Positions 46,421 to 57,628 of a stretch of 64,000 bases of DNA are shown one piece after another. The notes under the pieces are model-generated. The model did no database searches. It saw only the letters and a program-made list of their open reading frames with translations, and was not told where the DNA came from. Location of the stretch: positions 1,116,001 through 1,180,000 of the forward strand of contig JAPWGK010000008.1 of the NCBI GenBank assembly GCA_029641185.1, written 5' to 3'. The stretch is from Pseudofabraea citricarpa (Eukaryota; Ascomycota; Leotiomycetes; Helotiales; Dermateaceae). The first letter of the stretch is position 1. Every line of letters starts with the position of its first letter. Position numbers and translations under genes: made by a program.

Positions 46421-48345
46421 ATGGTTTTGTTCTTCCTCTTCATCCCGCTCCTCTATCTCGTCTGGACGCTGGTATGTCTCCTCAGGAACTACCGCTCGGC
46501 GCAAACCATGGGGATTCCTATAGTTGTCAGCGTCATAGCACCACACAGTCGAGCAAGGCGGCTTCTCCTGTTCGTCTTGCCGAAGCGAATCAGCGATGCG
46601 ATCCCGCGCCCATACATGTCCAAGTATAAGAGCCATGGCGGGCATTACGCAGACAAGTATAAGATGCATTTGGAATTCGGGAAGGTTTTCGTTCATGTCA
46701 CCCCGAATGGAAATGAAGTCCATGTTGCCGATGCGGTGGCGTGTGAGCAGATCCTCGCTCGCAGAAATGAGTTCTTGAAACCAATTCGGATTATGGGTAT
46801 GCTTTCTCTTTCTCTTCTATTGTTTCTCTGTTGGGATGAGGGAATACGCACCGGAGTGCTAGAAAGATCTGACTGAGAATTAACAGGATCGGTGGATATC
46901 TTTGGCAAGAGTTTGGCTTCAGTAAGTAATTTCTCCACGTCTCTCTTTGTCTTTCCCTCCGGTATCTTCTTGAAGTTGAGTAGTACTTCCAAACCGACTT
47001 ACTCTTCTCTTCTCTTGCAGGTCGAAGGACCCGACTGGCAACGGCACCGAAAAATCACCGCCCCGCCCTTCAACGAACGGAACAGCGCGCTGGTATGGCA
47101 AGAATCGAGACGGCAGGCGTCACAAATGCTCGAAGTGTGGCGCGAAGGGGGGCTGCTCGGGGTGAGCAGCGTGACGAACGACACCATGACGCTGGGGCTC
47201 CACGTCCTGACCTGCGCCGGGTTCGGAAAGCCGTACCATTTCCGCAGCGCCAAAGAGGCCGCGACGAACGGCTACCAGCTGAACTACCGCGACTGCCTGG
47301 CTGCCGTCCTCGATAACATCTTCGTGCTCATCCTCACGCCGGACTTCATCCTCAATTCGCGCTTCGCCCCTAAGAAGATGGCCCGCTTTAGGTTCGCTGT
47401 CAGGGAGTATAAGCGATATATGGTCGATATGGTCCAGAGCGAGAAGGAGAAGAATCGCCAGGGTAAGAGCTCGTCTAATCTGCTCAGTGCGCTGGTCAAG
47501 AATTCCGAGGATGCGGGTCGTGATGGCAAGATGGCTGTTGCTCCGAGAGGACTCTCGGATGATGAGATCTATGGCAATATATTCATATACAGCTTGGCGG
47601 GACATGAATCGACGGCGAACACTATCGCGTTTGCTGTCTATCTGTTCGTTGTGTTTCCGGAGTGGCAGCAATGGGTTGCTGAGGAGATTGTGGCTGTTTT
47701 CGCGGACGTCAAGGAGGAAGATACGGTGGAGTATGAAGAGTTCTATCCCAGGTTGACTAGATGTCTTGCCGTTATGGTACGGAATATCCCGGTTGAGATC
47801 CTTCATCACACCTAGCCACTCCGCTAACTTTTTATATGTAGTACGAGACACTCCGTCTCTTCGGACCAGTACTCAGTATCCCAAAAACCACCGGGCCTCT
47901 GTCGGCTTCGTTCGAGTACCTGGGCCACGATGTTGCAGTACCTCCACATACCGCCGTGCACGTCAATTCTGGAGGTGTACACCTTCTCCCATCATACTGG
48001 GGTTCTGACTCTCTGACTTGGCGACCCGACCGCTGGATCTCTACCAATGAAAACGAAAACGGAAAGGGAGGGACAGAAACATTGAAGATGCCCCTAAGTG
48101 GGACGTTTGTTCCATGGGCCGAGGGGCCGCGGATCTGTCCGGGCAAGAAGTTCGCCATGGTGGAGTTTGTCGCGGTGATTGCGACGTTGCTGAGGAGCTG
48201 GAGAGTCGAGGTCGTGTGTGAGCAGGGAGAGAGTGAAAGCGAGGCGCGACAGAGAGTTAAAAGTGTCGTGGAGAGCGCATTCACGAAACTCACGTTGCAG
48301 ATGAAGGAGCCTGGGCGGGTTCGGGTTCGGTGGGTCAAAAGATAG
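46421..48345 (+). CDS. Cytochrome P450 monooxygenase (second)
   Basis: Four exons: 46421-46796, 46887-46921, 47021-47776, 47842-48345; 556 aa, phases 1, 0, 0. The 35-nt second exon codes for GSVDIFGKSLAS and is needed to reach VEGPDWQRHRK. An N-terminal anchor (residues 1-22) is followed by the C-helix WQRHRK, I-helix motif AGHEST near 330, ExxR as YETLRLFGP, RPDRW, and heme loop FVPWAEGPRICPGKKF with Cys488. ATGs at 46343 or earlier would only lengthen the tail before the anchor. The style (AGHEST, YETLRL) recalls fungal P450s grouped near CYP4/CYP52-like clans. Substrate unknown; no pathway partner is next to it. Confidence 0.92.
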
Positions 48346-49230
48346 CGACAAGCTTCGCGGACAAGAGAAACCAAGGAACGTTGACTCGGGATATGATGGG
48401 ATGCTTAATTTGTTTACGGCGTCTGTCTGCGCATTGGACTGGCTTGGGAATAGATTCAAGGTTTGGGCTTTTCAGCTAGGCGTTCTTCTCTTCTTTTCTT
48501 TGCGAGCGACGGAAGGAATGGGTAATGTATATATCATATCATTGTATGCATGATTAAGTCACAGCTGAAATGTATCAACTTCTCTCATGTTAACCTTCTT
48601 GCTGTAACATGTCCGTTATATGTTCTGCTCGGTATCACACCGAATGCCAAAGTCAAATGCAAGAGGACAAGGGAACATGATCATCTGAGCACGAATTAAG
48701 ATTCCTTCTTGAGGTATTCGTAAGCAGGCACCTTCCTAGTAGTACGCGCTCAAGCTTTCTAATGCCATGAAACAGTTTGTGCTAGTGTAGAAACGAAGAA
48801 GAACCATCCTGGACAAGATGAACGGATTGGATTAATCCGTTTGTTGGCAGCAAGTGACAGAAAATTACCTAGGTAGCTATTATATAGCATTTTAACATGA
48901 GACGAGCAATTACTTGACTGTCCTAGATGGTGCGCATGCTAGTTAGACTTGTTCAACACCCAGGTGATTCACTGTTACGAACCGGATGTTGGTTATACAC
49001 TAATTGAGTTACTTTATTTGACTATGTAAGATACCTATAACTATCATCTCTACAGGACGATAAACCGTTTAACGCCTCGCTCAAGGAAAAAAGAAAAGTG
49101 TGATAAGAAGACCGTGGCCGTTCTATAATGTATGTATGAAAACCCCCAATCCCAAAATGATTCTTAATTAGACATGCAAGCAGTGCGTCTATTCGAGCCG
49201 CCTGCCAATCTCCCAATGTACAATTCCCAT
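48346..49230. other. Intergenic between convergent genes
   Basis: 3' regions of the P450 and RTA1 genes. TACCTAGGTA palindrome at 48866-48875. No gene seen. Confidence 0.5.
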
Positions 49231-50201
49231 CTAGTGTTTGGGTCTGCTCATGGCATACTCAACGCCGTCAGACTCGACATCGTTGTTTCTGTGACGGCGG
49301 CGCTTCTTAGGAGAAACACTGCCGCGTCCAGCATCCATGTCCTCCTTGGTGAAGTTCGGGTGCCAGATGTTGAAGAGGCACATCATGACGAACATGATAG
49401 CGGCGTCGAAGATATACAGGTAGATCTCGCTGCGGAGGAGAACACCATCCTGACCCATCACATACTCGATGATACGGAAGACGGATCTGATCATGATCAA
49501 GGTACTGGTGAGGTAGAGGACCATAAGGTGTCGTCGCCATGGGATGCTGATGGTCTGCGATCGCTCGGTGGGTACCTTGTTGATTCGGATGTTGAAGATG
49601 GCCGCGGCGATGATGAAGAAGCCAAAGAAGAGAAGCTGGATCGCCAGACCGGCGATGATGATGTTGTTTCCGAGATCGACCTGGCTCTGCTTATCGGCCT
49701 GGGCCAGCATGCCACCACCGGCTGACTGGGCCAGGAAGGAAATAACATCGCCGCAGACGAAGAACTTGGTGAGCCAGCTGACTCGGATCAAGGAATGCGA
49801 ATTTCCATCCGTGATCAGGATGATGCGTCCCAGGACCATGTAGATGGATGCGGCGAACAGGGCGGGTGCCACGAGCAGGAGGAGACTCTGCATGATGTAA
49901 GGGCCCGTGGTCCATTCGTCCTTTTCCTCTCGAGAGCCCAGAACACGCCCGACATAACCAATTGCCTCAACTAGCAGACGAGAAACGTTAGCTTGGGCGA
50001 AATCGAGTCAGGTAGGGTAGGCAACTTACACAATCCACCAATAAAGAACGGTATGAAGTACCATGTCCGTCTCCGAATCAGCTGGAAAAGATGCAATGCG
50101 GTGGTGAGCGAGAAGAGCACGACGAAAATGACTGCGGCCACGGTCGAAGGTTCATAGTGGTACAGCTTGAACTCGTCGATGGTGGTGGTAGTGTCAGACA
50201 T
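49231..50201 (-). CDS. RTA1-like lipid-translocating exporter family protein
   Basis: Two exons, 50201-50030 and 49970-49231, phase 1, 59-nt intron; 303 aa. Seven membrane helices are visible, starting with VAAVIFVVLFSLTTALHLF. Family marks are FEAIGYVGR, YIMQSLLLLVAPALFAASIYMVLGR, FVCGDVISFLAQSAGGGM and RSVFRIIEY. The C-tail is basic and carries a KKRRRHR cluster. Members (yeast Rta1, Rsb1, Rtm1) are linked to resistance to sterol-targeting compounds, long-chain base release or lipid asymmetry at the plasma membrane. Which of these applies is unknown. It is divergent to the Zn2Cys6 gene across 2.1 kb. Confidence 0.92.
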
Positions 50202-52278
50202 GGCGAAGGATTGAGTTCGCGTTGGAACTTCAGGATGGATAGAGGTGTTTGAAGAGAAGCTTGGTGTGATGGTCTACAGACTCAGTCCTTGAGGAGCTGA
50301 GGCAGTATATAACTATGTATGACTAGGGCTGGAGGCATCATGTTTGAGTGCCAAGACGAGATAATGTGCTGGTATGCGGTAAACGAGGGAGATTGCGCGT
50401 TCATCAGCCATCGCTTATTCGTACAGCGTACAGCGCTGCCCACTTGCGGCGGCTCTATCACTATGTCGACAGTGCTCTGGCGCTCGATTTGGTAGGAGGG
50501 CTCCTTCGACGGTGCAAAAATTGCATCCAGAGTGACGATGTAAGGCTTAGAGTCCTCGTTCCGTCGGATCTCGTATCGCATCTCGCATTTGGTCCTAAGC
50601 GACGAGCGGTCGTTTAACGGCGGATCTCATTGGCTGCAGCCTGGCATTCCCACTTTCGGGGTACTGCTTCTAAGATGAAGAGATTGCGCCCTGACACGCT
50701 AAGCTCATATCACACTCTGGAAATAGCTTGTTTGCACACCTGTGCCGTGCCAATGGAATGGTACATGGGTAGTCTATCTTCACGTGACTTTATGGTTCAG
50801 GAAGGGCAGGTTGAGTACGGAGTATGGAGTGGGGAAAGCGAACGAGATGGAACTTATTAGGGAATACTGGCTGGACAAAGAGTCCTCAACTTGACATGCT
50901 ATTTAATGCTCAGCAGGTAACGTGAGAATCAATCTTTGAATATATCAGCGAGCAGAACGTACCACCGCTGGGGATCTATCGATGACATGGAAACAAATAC
51001 AAGCCTTTTCCCATGACGACTCAACACTGTGTTCTGGATTGGCAACGTTCGAGTCTGAGGGGTTAAGAGGAGGCTAATAGTTGATCCTGTGGGTGGTCCG
51101 CGCGTTGTCTGGGCATTTTTCGTGTTCGCATAGGCTGTAACAGGCCTGACTCTGTGCATTGTTGTTGATTTGAGTTTAGTCGAGTAGCCGGCTGAGCGTT
51201 CATCCAGTGACATGCAGCGTTTTGTAGTACCAACCGAATTATCGGAGTTTCTGCTTATATGGATTAAGCAACACTGACCACGAAATGCCATGTTGGCCAT
51301 GTTGGGAGTGAAACCTAATTCTAGTTGGGCCTCTGTCTACCTTAATTATTGGAGTCGTTCCCAAAGCGATTTCATAAAATAAGCTCGCCCTTTGCTGAAT
51401 CCGTGATCCGGGAACAGCTTAGAAATTTTAGAGGGGCTTGAGGGGCCTGAGGGGCTGCTGACTCGGCCGCCCCCTGTGTAGTGCCGGAAGAGAAATAGCG
51501 GTGTGGGTTTAGTTAGCGAGTCGGTCTATGGCCCAGAACATCTCCTCTTCTTGGTTTCTCCATGCACTGCGATCACTGCAATCACTGCAACATCACACAC
51601 CCATCTTCATCCATCCTCACCACTCACACTGCTCCCTCCGCTTCCACCGCTCCCGCAAATGTTTCTCCTGCCATTGTCTGAGCCCCGCACGTAGCCCAGT
51701 TTCAGGTGTCGCTCTATCAGGGCCAGCCCGGCAGCTCGATCTGATCGCCGGGCTCCAGGGCAAAAGGTTAATGGTACGGATCTGCAATGGCGCCGTAAAT
51801 AAAGTCGATTGCACCCCAGCCAGACTCCCAGTCTTCCCAGAGCTCCTGCGCGAACGAAGTTAAGAGAGCGAGAAATCTCGTACTGGTCTTTTTCGAGAAC
51901 TCGTTTCCGACGACACCTCGCATTCACTCCCACCCACTGGCCACCTCCCTCGTGTTGGCCGCTTCCCGCTCGCATTGTCGCCTTAGGACGTCTTCAGCCC
52001 TATCCAGTCTTCCTTGGACGTCTTTTTGCGGCTGTTGCTGACGCGTTCCTGAGGCTTTGTGCAGCATTCCATCATACTTGTGCTGTGCTTGGCTCGACAC
52101 CGTCCATTGTGCTGTCGGGGACTTAAGGACTAAATACCAGCCTTGGTCGCTCGCGGCGATACGAGTTGGTTCAGGACATTGACCGTTACAATACGAGAGC
52201 CCCGAAGCAGAAGACGATCAGAGGGAAGCATCAAAAAAGAAGGACAAGTCCCAAGACCAAGACACACGAGACGCCGCC
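50202..52278. other. Long divergent intergenic region
   Basis: 2.1 kb without a convincing gene; frames such as 50929-51300 (minus) and 51607-51975 (minus) lack motifs. Three AGGGGC units lie at 51431-51456 and repeated ATCACTGCA units at 51572-51592. The last part is likely leader of the regulator gene. Confidence 0.45.
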
Positions 52279-53754
52279 ATGAACTCGTCACGCAAATCCC
52301 ATCGCAAGACAAGAACCGGCTGTGGCCTTTGCAAGAAACGCAAGATCAAGGTGTGTAAGCTTCAGCCTCTGTTCAGCGTCAGCCAGATAGATTGCTTGTT
52401 TCTCACTCACCCCTCCTCCGACCCCACCTTCCACTTCCCACTTCCACTTCCACCTCCGCTCATCCACCGTCTCCACTCTTCTGTTTTTGTCATATTTACC
52501 CGTCGCTCATACTCATACTTTGGAGCAATGGCTTTCTTACTTGACTTTGTTTGGCCCTGCCAGTGCAGTGCTATCAACGGCTTTGACATGAGAGAACTAT
52601 CGGGTCATGACTGTAGCTAACAAAGCCTTGTTGCCCACCTACAGTGCGATGAACAAAAACCACAATGCAACAACTGCATCAAACATTCTGTCCAATGCGA
52701 CTTTCTACTCCGACCAACAAGCGTCTCAGGCAGTCCCAATGGCAATTCAGTGCACTCGATACATAGCCTTGTCCAGTCACCATCAGGTCCGATTGACTGT
52801 CCTACCCCACCGATGAACGAGTCTCCCATGTCCCTAAACTTGGTGGACCTTGAGCTGCTTCACAACTTTACTACCTTGACAGCCTCTACACTGGCTTTTG
52901 ATCCGCTTATGAGAAATCTATGGCGCATCAACGTGCCCCAGCTCGCATTCAATTATGGATTTGTGATGAGGGGAATACTGGCCGTGTCAGCCTTGCACCT
53001 AGCTTACTTCAAGCCCAACAAACGAGAGTATTATCTTGCACAAGCTATGAATCAACACCAGACTGCCCTGCGTACGGGAATAAGCATGCTCTCCAATGTA
53101 ACCCAGGAGAATTGCTCCGCCATTTACATATTTTCTGTTCTCACTTTCTTTTTCACTCTGGGTAGTCCTCGGAAAGAAGGAAACTTCCTTCTTAACGGGG
53201 ACAATGGAATAGCGGAGTGGCTCTACCTTCTCCGAGGGACGCGTACCATCGTTGAGTCCTGCATAGAGATTCTCCAGAACGGCATATTAGGACCCATGTT
53301 TCGGGCTGGAGATCGCCGAATTGCATTGTATGATTCCGCACAGGGAACGGAACAACTAAAGGATTTGAGTAACTATGCGAGAAGTAGTTGCACAGATCCG
53401 GAAAAGTTACAGATATACCTGGCAGCGATCGAGGAGCTCGACCGCTCGTTTGCGCTCATTTATAACTCAGGCGTGCAGAGTGTTGAGACGGCTCACATTT
53501 TTACCTGGGTCTTTCGAATATCAGAAGAGTACCTACAACTGCTGCGCGAGGGGTCGCAGGAGGCGTTGGCCATATTCGCGCATGGTTGTGTGCTCTTGAA
53601 GCACCTGGACTGCCATTGGTGGATGGATGGTTGGAGTACGCATGTTATCTCGAGGACTTACTACATGCTTGACGAGGAGCATCGACTCTGGATTCGATGG
53701 CCAATAGAGGAGATTGGATGGATTCCAAGCCAGGAGGATGTCACCATGACATGA
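52279..53754 (+). CDS. Zn2Cys6 fungal-type transcription factor
   Basis: Two exons, 52279-52350 and 52645-53754, phase 0; 393 aa. The zinc cluster is C15-x2-C18-x6-C25-x6-C32-x2-C35-x6-C42, with the basic run KKRKIK typical of GAL4-type DNA-binding domains. The 294-nt intron, the longest here, cuts the cluster between K24 and C25. The rest (ESPMSLNLVDLELLHNFTTLTASTL onward) matches the Upc2/sterol-uptake-type C-terminal domain of many fungal regulators: FVMRGILAVSALHLA, then helical segments. By analogy it could be a ligand-responsive activator. The neighbour across the gap is RTA1, a class often under such regulators, but control is not shown. Confidence 0.9.
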
Positions 53755-54273
53755 AGATCGAATGCCACAGGAAGGCTGTACTTGTATATTTCGCGTTGAT
53801 ACTAGGTCTGGGCAGGCTGACAGACCATCATATAAAGAGGACATTTTGATATCCGGTTTTGGGAGTTGGTCGGTATCGATAATGATATCTGGTGGCGTTT
53901 TCTTTGGGGGTATTTTACGAGATGAATGAATGAGGAGAATTATTTTTGAGCGTTAACCTTTACCTTTTTATACTTCAGAAGCATGAGAGGGGAGAACCAG
54001 CATTTTATTTTATTTTATTACCCTGCCGGGCAATATCCCGCTCTGATCTTGTGTTATCAAGGTTTGATGTATGTCGCGATAGGATACGAGGTGCATTGTG
54101 CGAACTTGCGAGGTGCGATACTGGGGTAGCGAAGCCGAGATTTTGAAGAACGTATTTTTTCCTTGTGATAATTACCAGGTTAACAACTGACTTACGCGCG
54201 GCAAGGACTCGTACACTACTGTAGGTACTACCAATAACGTTATGCTCGACCAATCCCCATGCCAGACTCCTGG

Positions 54274-54293
54274 TACGTACCTGCAGGTACGTA
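54274..54293. repeat. 20-bp perfect palindrome
   Basis: TACGTACCTGCAGGTACGTA reads the same on both strands. It lies in a gene-poor stretch and shares GGTAC with the palindrome at 2841. Confidence 0.95.
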
Positions 54294-54377
54294 GTGATCA
54301 ACGCACTTGAGCGAGGAGCTAGATACAACAAAACTGCAACTCGACCCGGCTGAGCAAACACTATTAGACTCACGCTT

Positions 54378-54391
54378 GTACAGTACTGTAC
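54378..54391. repeat. 14-bp perfect palindrome
   Basis: GTACAGTACTGTAC reads the same on both strands, 85 bp after the 20-bp palindrome. Confidence 0.95.
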
Positions 54392-54443
54392 GGAATACAG
54401 CCCGACCCGCTCTTTCCCCGGTCTTGCCCCGGCTACCTCGTCT

Positions 54444-54475
54444 TTGTCTTGTCTTGTCTTGTCTTGTCTTGTCTT
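54444..54475. repeat. TTGTC minisatellite
   Basis: About six copies of a 5-bp unit, uninterrupted. Confidence 0.9.
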
Positions 54476-55649
54476 AAGCTTTTGCAGGAGCGGATGCTAC
54501 TGTATGGTGTGCTAATAAAGCTTATTAGATGGTATCGAATGCAGGCTCTCTAGAGATTGAGACAGCTGTGTTTGGATTGCTGTGCGTAGAGGATGTGGTT
54601 TATACTGTAGAGTGTGTACTCTGAGGGCAGGGAGCGTTTCAGGATTGAGAACTGTGGTTCTCTCTCTTTATTGCCTACCTAGGTCCTTGAGCGGACGTAA
54701 AAGTGGATGCTAAAGGGGTGCTATTGAGTCCAGTACCGAGAAATGAATTCTCTTTCTCACCTGAGTACCGGCTTTTCTTTGTTACTTGTTTCGCCGGAGG
54801 ACTCGACAACAAGGGTTTCTACTGCTTGGTGGCTAGAAGACGGTTCCACAAAGTCTAGTTCATCTCGATGAGGCAAGAAAGTCCGCCGAGTGCTTCTAGA
54901 TCCCCTGTAGTGGGAAGGTGAATCTCGGCATGTGGAGGGAATGTTGAGTTGTGTTCATGTCGTCCATTTGCTTGTTTTCCTAAACTGTCAGGTTCTAGGC
55001 ATTCCTCTCATCTATATGCTGCCCTCCTATGCCATTCCTTGTAGCACTTGTCTTCTTTCCATGTACTGTGTTTTTGAACAAAAGCTGGAGGTTATTTGAC
55101 GTGGTATTGTGTGGTTTGGAGAGTTGGGCCGAGTGGAGTGCTCGTCGCTTATCGATCAGTAGCGAGTGTGTGTGTGTGACCCGACGGCTAAATATCCCCC
55201 CTGGCCAGTATATGTTTCTTTACACGGGCTATTAGCAGTAAGTTCACATCTAACAGATTATCACTAGATGCTGCACTAGCCGCTCCTACCAGACTTATTG
55301 ATTCCGGAAGAAAAAATAGTTAAAGCAGGCGCGTACACCCTCTATAAGAGGTGAAATTCGGTTCCAAAAGTCTTTGTGCATGCCCTACCAAAATCATTTT
55401 CTAACACTTATTACTACTTCCTTAGTCAAGAAATAACCACCGAAGATATAATTTTGAAAATGAAAACCAATAAAAGTCCCTGAAATAGAGCTTAATATTC
55501 TATATACTAACCCTTTGCCTTCCGTGGAGCCTTAATTCTCCGTGGTACAGAATCAATAAGAGTATTAATAATCGATATCCTTCCCCAATTTCGCGGCGGG
55601 TAGGCAACGCGCCTGAACATAGTCGTTCCCTGGCAGTCCTCCCTTAAGC

Positions 55650-56090
55650 ATGTATCCTGTGTGCGTCGTAATAACTTCACCGGCGGCTCTATTATTCAAG
55701 GACAAGTTCAAGCTTTTGTTCGATAGTATCGGAAAAGGACCACCGGTTATACGCAGACTCCTCTTATCGGATACCAAGCGTGTTCCAGATGAGCAGAAGT
55801 TTATGCTGCGATTATCCCTGGAGTCTGGATTCTTTGACGGAAAGGATATCTCACAAGATGAGTTAATCGAGTATCTTCGGCTCGGTTTATTTTTTAATGA
55901 TAACCTTAAAGAGGCTTTCGGACTACAAGAAAATCTACTTACTCGACCAGTTACTCGACCAACTACTAACCCAACTACTAAACCAATAACTTAACCGACT
56001 ACTCTACCTGCCGAATCCTATAAAGAAGAGCAGGTAAAATAGCCACGAAAGAGCAAAAGAAGACGTAGGGTAATACTGTAAGGGAAAATA
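55650..56090 (+). pseudogene. Unidentified ORF relic with Thr/Pro tail
   Basis: An open frame of 114 codons begins at an ATG at 55650 and looks coding (LSLESGFFDGKDISQDE, LRLGLFFNDNLKEAF). It ends in a Thr-Pro repeat (TRPTTNPTTKP), and after a TAA the same frame continues through PTTLPAESYKEEQV, a TAG and PRKSKRRRR. Two stops of T/A type in an otherwise sensible frame suggest decay. The minus strand (55777-55565) is also open and could be the coding side. I do not recognise the family. Its place next to a decayed transposase makes a mobile-element or host-gene relic likely. Confidence 0.35.
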
Positions 56091-56286
56091 AATCAATAGT
56101 TATAGATAATAGCAATAATTATAGGAAAAGAACAACAATTATAAAATACGGAATAATGGCTATAGAAAATAGGACACAAAATAGGTTATACGGAATTTAA
56201 GCGGGAGCGGTAAATATATTCTTACTTTATAGATATTATTATAGGTGATATTATTTTGTCTTTTTTTGTAGGGGGATATTATTATA

Positions 56287-56310
56287 TATTACGTGATAAT
56301 ACACGTAATA
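56287..56310. repeat. Inverted repeat, 9-bp arms, 6-bp loop
   Basis: TATTACGTG, loop ATAATA, CACGTAATA. A perfect hairpin close to the transposase relic; could be part of a terminal repeat or a small non-autonomous element. Confidence 0.9.
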
Positions 56311-56320
56311 AGCCAAGAAG

Positions 56321-56338
56321 TATAGCCGAAAGGCTATA
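56321..56338. repeat. Hairpin with GAAA loop
   Basis: TATAGCC GAAA GGCTATA: perfect 7-bp stem with a GNRA-type tetraloop, 10 bp after the previous hairpin. Confidence 0.9.
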
Positions 56339-56443
56339 AAGGGAGGAACTATAGTAGATAGAGAATATCTATCCCTTTTATACTTTACTTCTACTTGCTT
56401 TTACGTACTGCTGCCTACCACTGCCGTGAGCACTTACAATCGA

Positions 56444-56775
56444 CTATGGAATAGCTTCCCAGGCTTCCTTAATCTAACCACTTAATCTCTTAATATCCGC
56501 CTGATTTATTTTCACCAAATATATATCAGGATGATTCATATGTAAAATAGCCTTCATAGCCTTCCAAATATGTTCAATTAGGTTTATCTCTGGGCTATAA
56601 GCAGGCCAATCAATTACTTATATTCCGTGCTCTTTAAACTATGCCTTAGCCTGTTTTAAAACGTGGATTTTAGCGTTATCCTGTTGAAAGAATTGCCCAG
56701 GAGTATATATCAGCTTATATAATTTTCGCATCCCTGAGAAATTAATTAGGTAGCTAGGTGTTAAGTCTCTCAACT
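56444..56775 (-). pseudogene. Tc1/mariner-type transposase fragment, decayed
   Basis: Read on the minus strand, one frame gives YTPGQFFQQDNAKIHVLKQAKA, a stop, FKEHGI, a stop, then VIDWPAYSPEINLIEHIWKAMK, further residues, a stop, and IKEAWEAIP before the final TAG at 56446-56444. QQDNA-H and the DWPAYSP-NLIEH-W pair are the second and third catalytic regions of DDE_3 transposases (Tc1/mariner/pogo). In-frame stops are TAG and TAA where Trp and Gln would be expected (G-to-A or C-to-T changes), and the area is very AT-rich, which fits RIP. The N-terminal DNA-binding part and the first catalytic Asp are missing. No complete terminal repeats identified. Confidence 0.8.
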
Positions 56776-56950
56776 CACAGCTCTTACTTTTTTATACATT
56801 TAGATAATATGTAACAGGTGAAGAGAGGTTAAAGAGTTGTGTTTTGATATATATATTTATACGCATGTATTTGTTCAAATGTAAATAGATATGAATTCGA
56901 TCTAACTCTGTCGTTTGTCTTCACCTCGATTGAACTTAGGCTCAAAATGC

Positions 56951-57628
56951 TCATTCATGTGAGAGCTCGTCAAACTTTTGTACTTTCCGTCCCCAGATGA
57001 ACCAAGCATGCTGGAGAAGTTCGTCGACGGAGTACTCAGGAATACGAATACTATGAAGATCATCACACCTCTGATAATCGCTCTCATGCTTCAACGTCTC
57101 AACTTGCTTGGTCGGGAAGAAAGACGTCGGCGAGTCGTACTCGAAAACCGCCAGGAACTGTCCGTCCGAGACGATCTTCTCCTGATCAGGAGGGCAGACT
57201 CCAAGTTTCTGCAGATCCAAGCCGGGCGGACACGCAGTCCACGTATGCGGCACACCACGGCCGATGCTGACGACCGTTTTCGGAGGCACAACATAGATCT
57301 CGCCCCCTAATTCCATGATAGCAACACCGTTTAAGACCAAAATCCTCTCCACGACATAAGCCCTATGGCCAGCATCATCTTGAGGTTCTGTCATGTGGAC
57401 ATGTCTGGGCATGCGTGTCTGGGTATCGAATGGCAAGCACCCAAACGAGCCGCCGAATAATGGCACATTCTCATCTTTCTTGTTCCCTACCCCGAATACC
57501 TGGAGCTGGCCAGGGATGTTCGCGTCAGCTGGAAAGGCAGCCTTGACCATCGAACCTTCGCCGTGGATAATCTGCGTGCCGTTGGGAAGTTGAAATCCGA
57601 ACTCCAGTTGAGAAAGCGCTGGCGGCAT
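56951..57628 (-). CDS. Cupin-fold protein
   Basis: Single exon, 225 aa from the ATG at 57628; the frame continues upstream without an ATG. The single cupin barrel has H76-x-H78 in PRHVHMTEP, E94 (VVERILVLNGVAIMELGGE) and H128 in the second motif (GRGVPHTWTACPP), a normal metal-binding set. RmlC-type cupins include dioxygenases, isomerases and binding proteins, so the reaction is open. No signal peptide. It is divergent to a beta-lactamase-like hydrolase with 1 kb between; such pairs occur in small metabolite clusters, but no core synthase is in view. GC content is well above the decayed region next to it. Confidence 0.8.
   Translation of the reverse strand: MPPALSQLEFGFQLPNGTQIIHGEGSMVKAAFPADANIPGQLQVFGVGNKKDENVPLFGGSFGCLPFDTQTRMPRHVHMTEPQDDAGHRAYVVERILVLNGVAIMELGGEIYVVPPKTVVSIGRGVPHTWTACPPGLDLQKLGVCPPDQEKIVSDGQFLAVFEYDSPTSFFPTKQVETLKHESDYQRCDDLHSIRIPEYSVDELLQHAWFIWGRKVQKFDELSHE

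Larger units (their letters stand above)
53755..55564. other. Gene-poor region rich in palindromes
   Basis: No gene seen. It holds a perfect 20-bp palindrome (54274-54293), a 14-bp one (54378-54391), a TTGTC repeat (54444-54475) and ACCTAGGT at 54677-54684. Confidence 0.5.

Noticed and set aside
47120..47851. 243-codon minus-strand frame opposite the second P450
   Set aside because: Antisense to a clear P450 exon; no motif, odd composition.
49174..49725. 183-codon plus-strand frame opposite RTA1
   Set aside because: Antisense shadow, rich in Asp, Glu and Val from the reverse of membrane helices.
54444..54475. Short tandem repeats as a possible CRISPR-like array
   Set aside because: Unit is 5 bp and uninterrupted, with no spacers; an ordinary minisatellite in a eukaryote.
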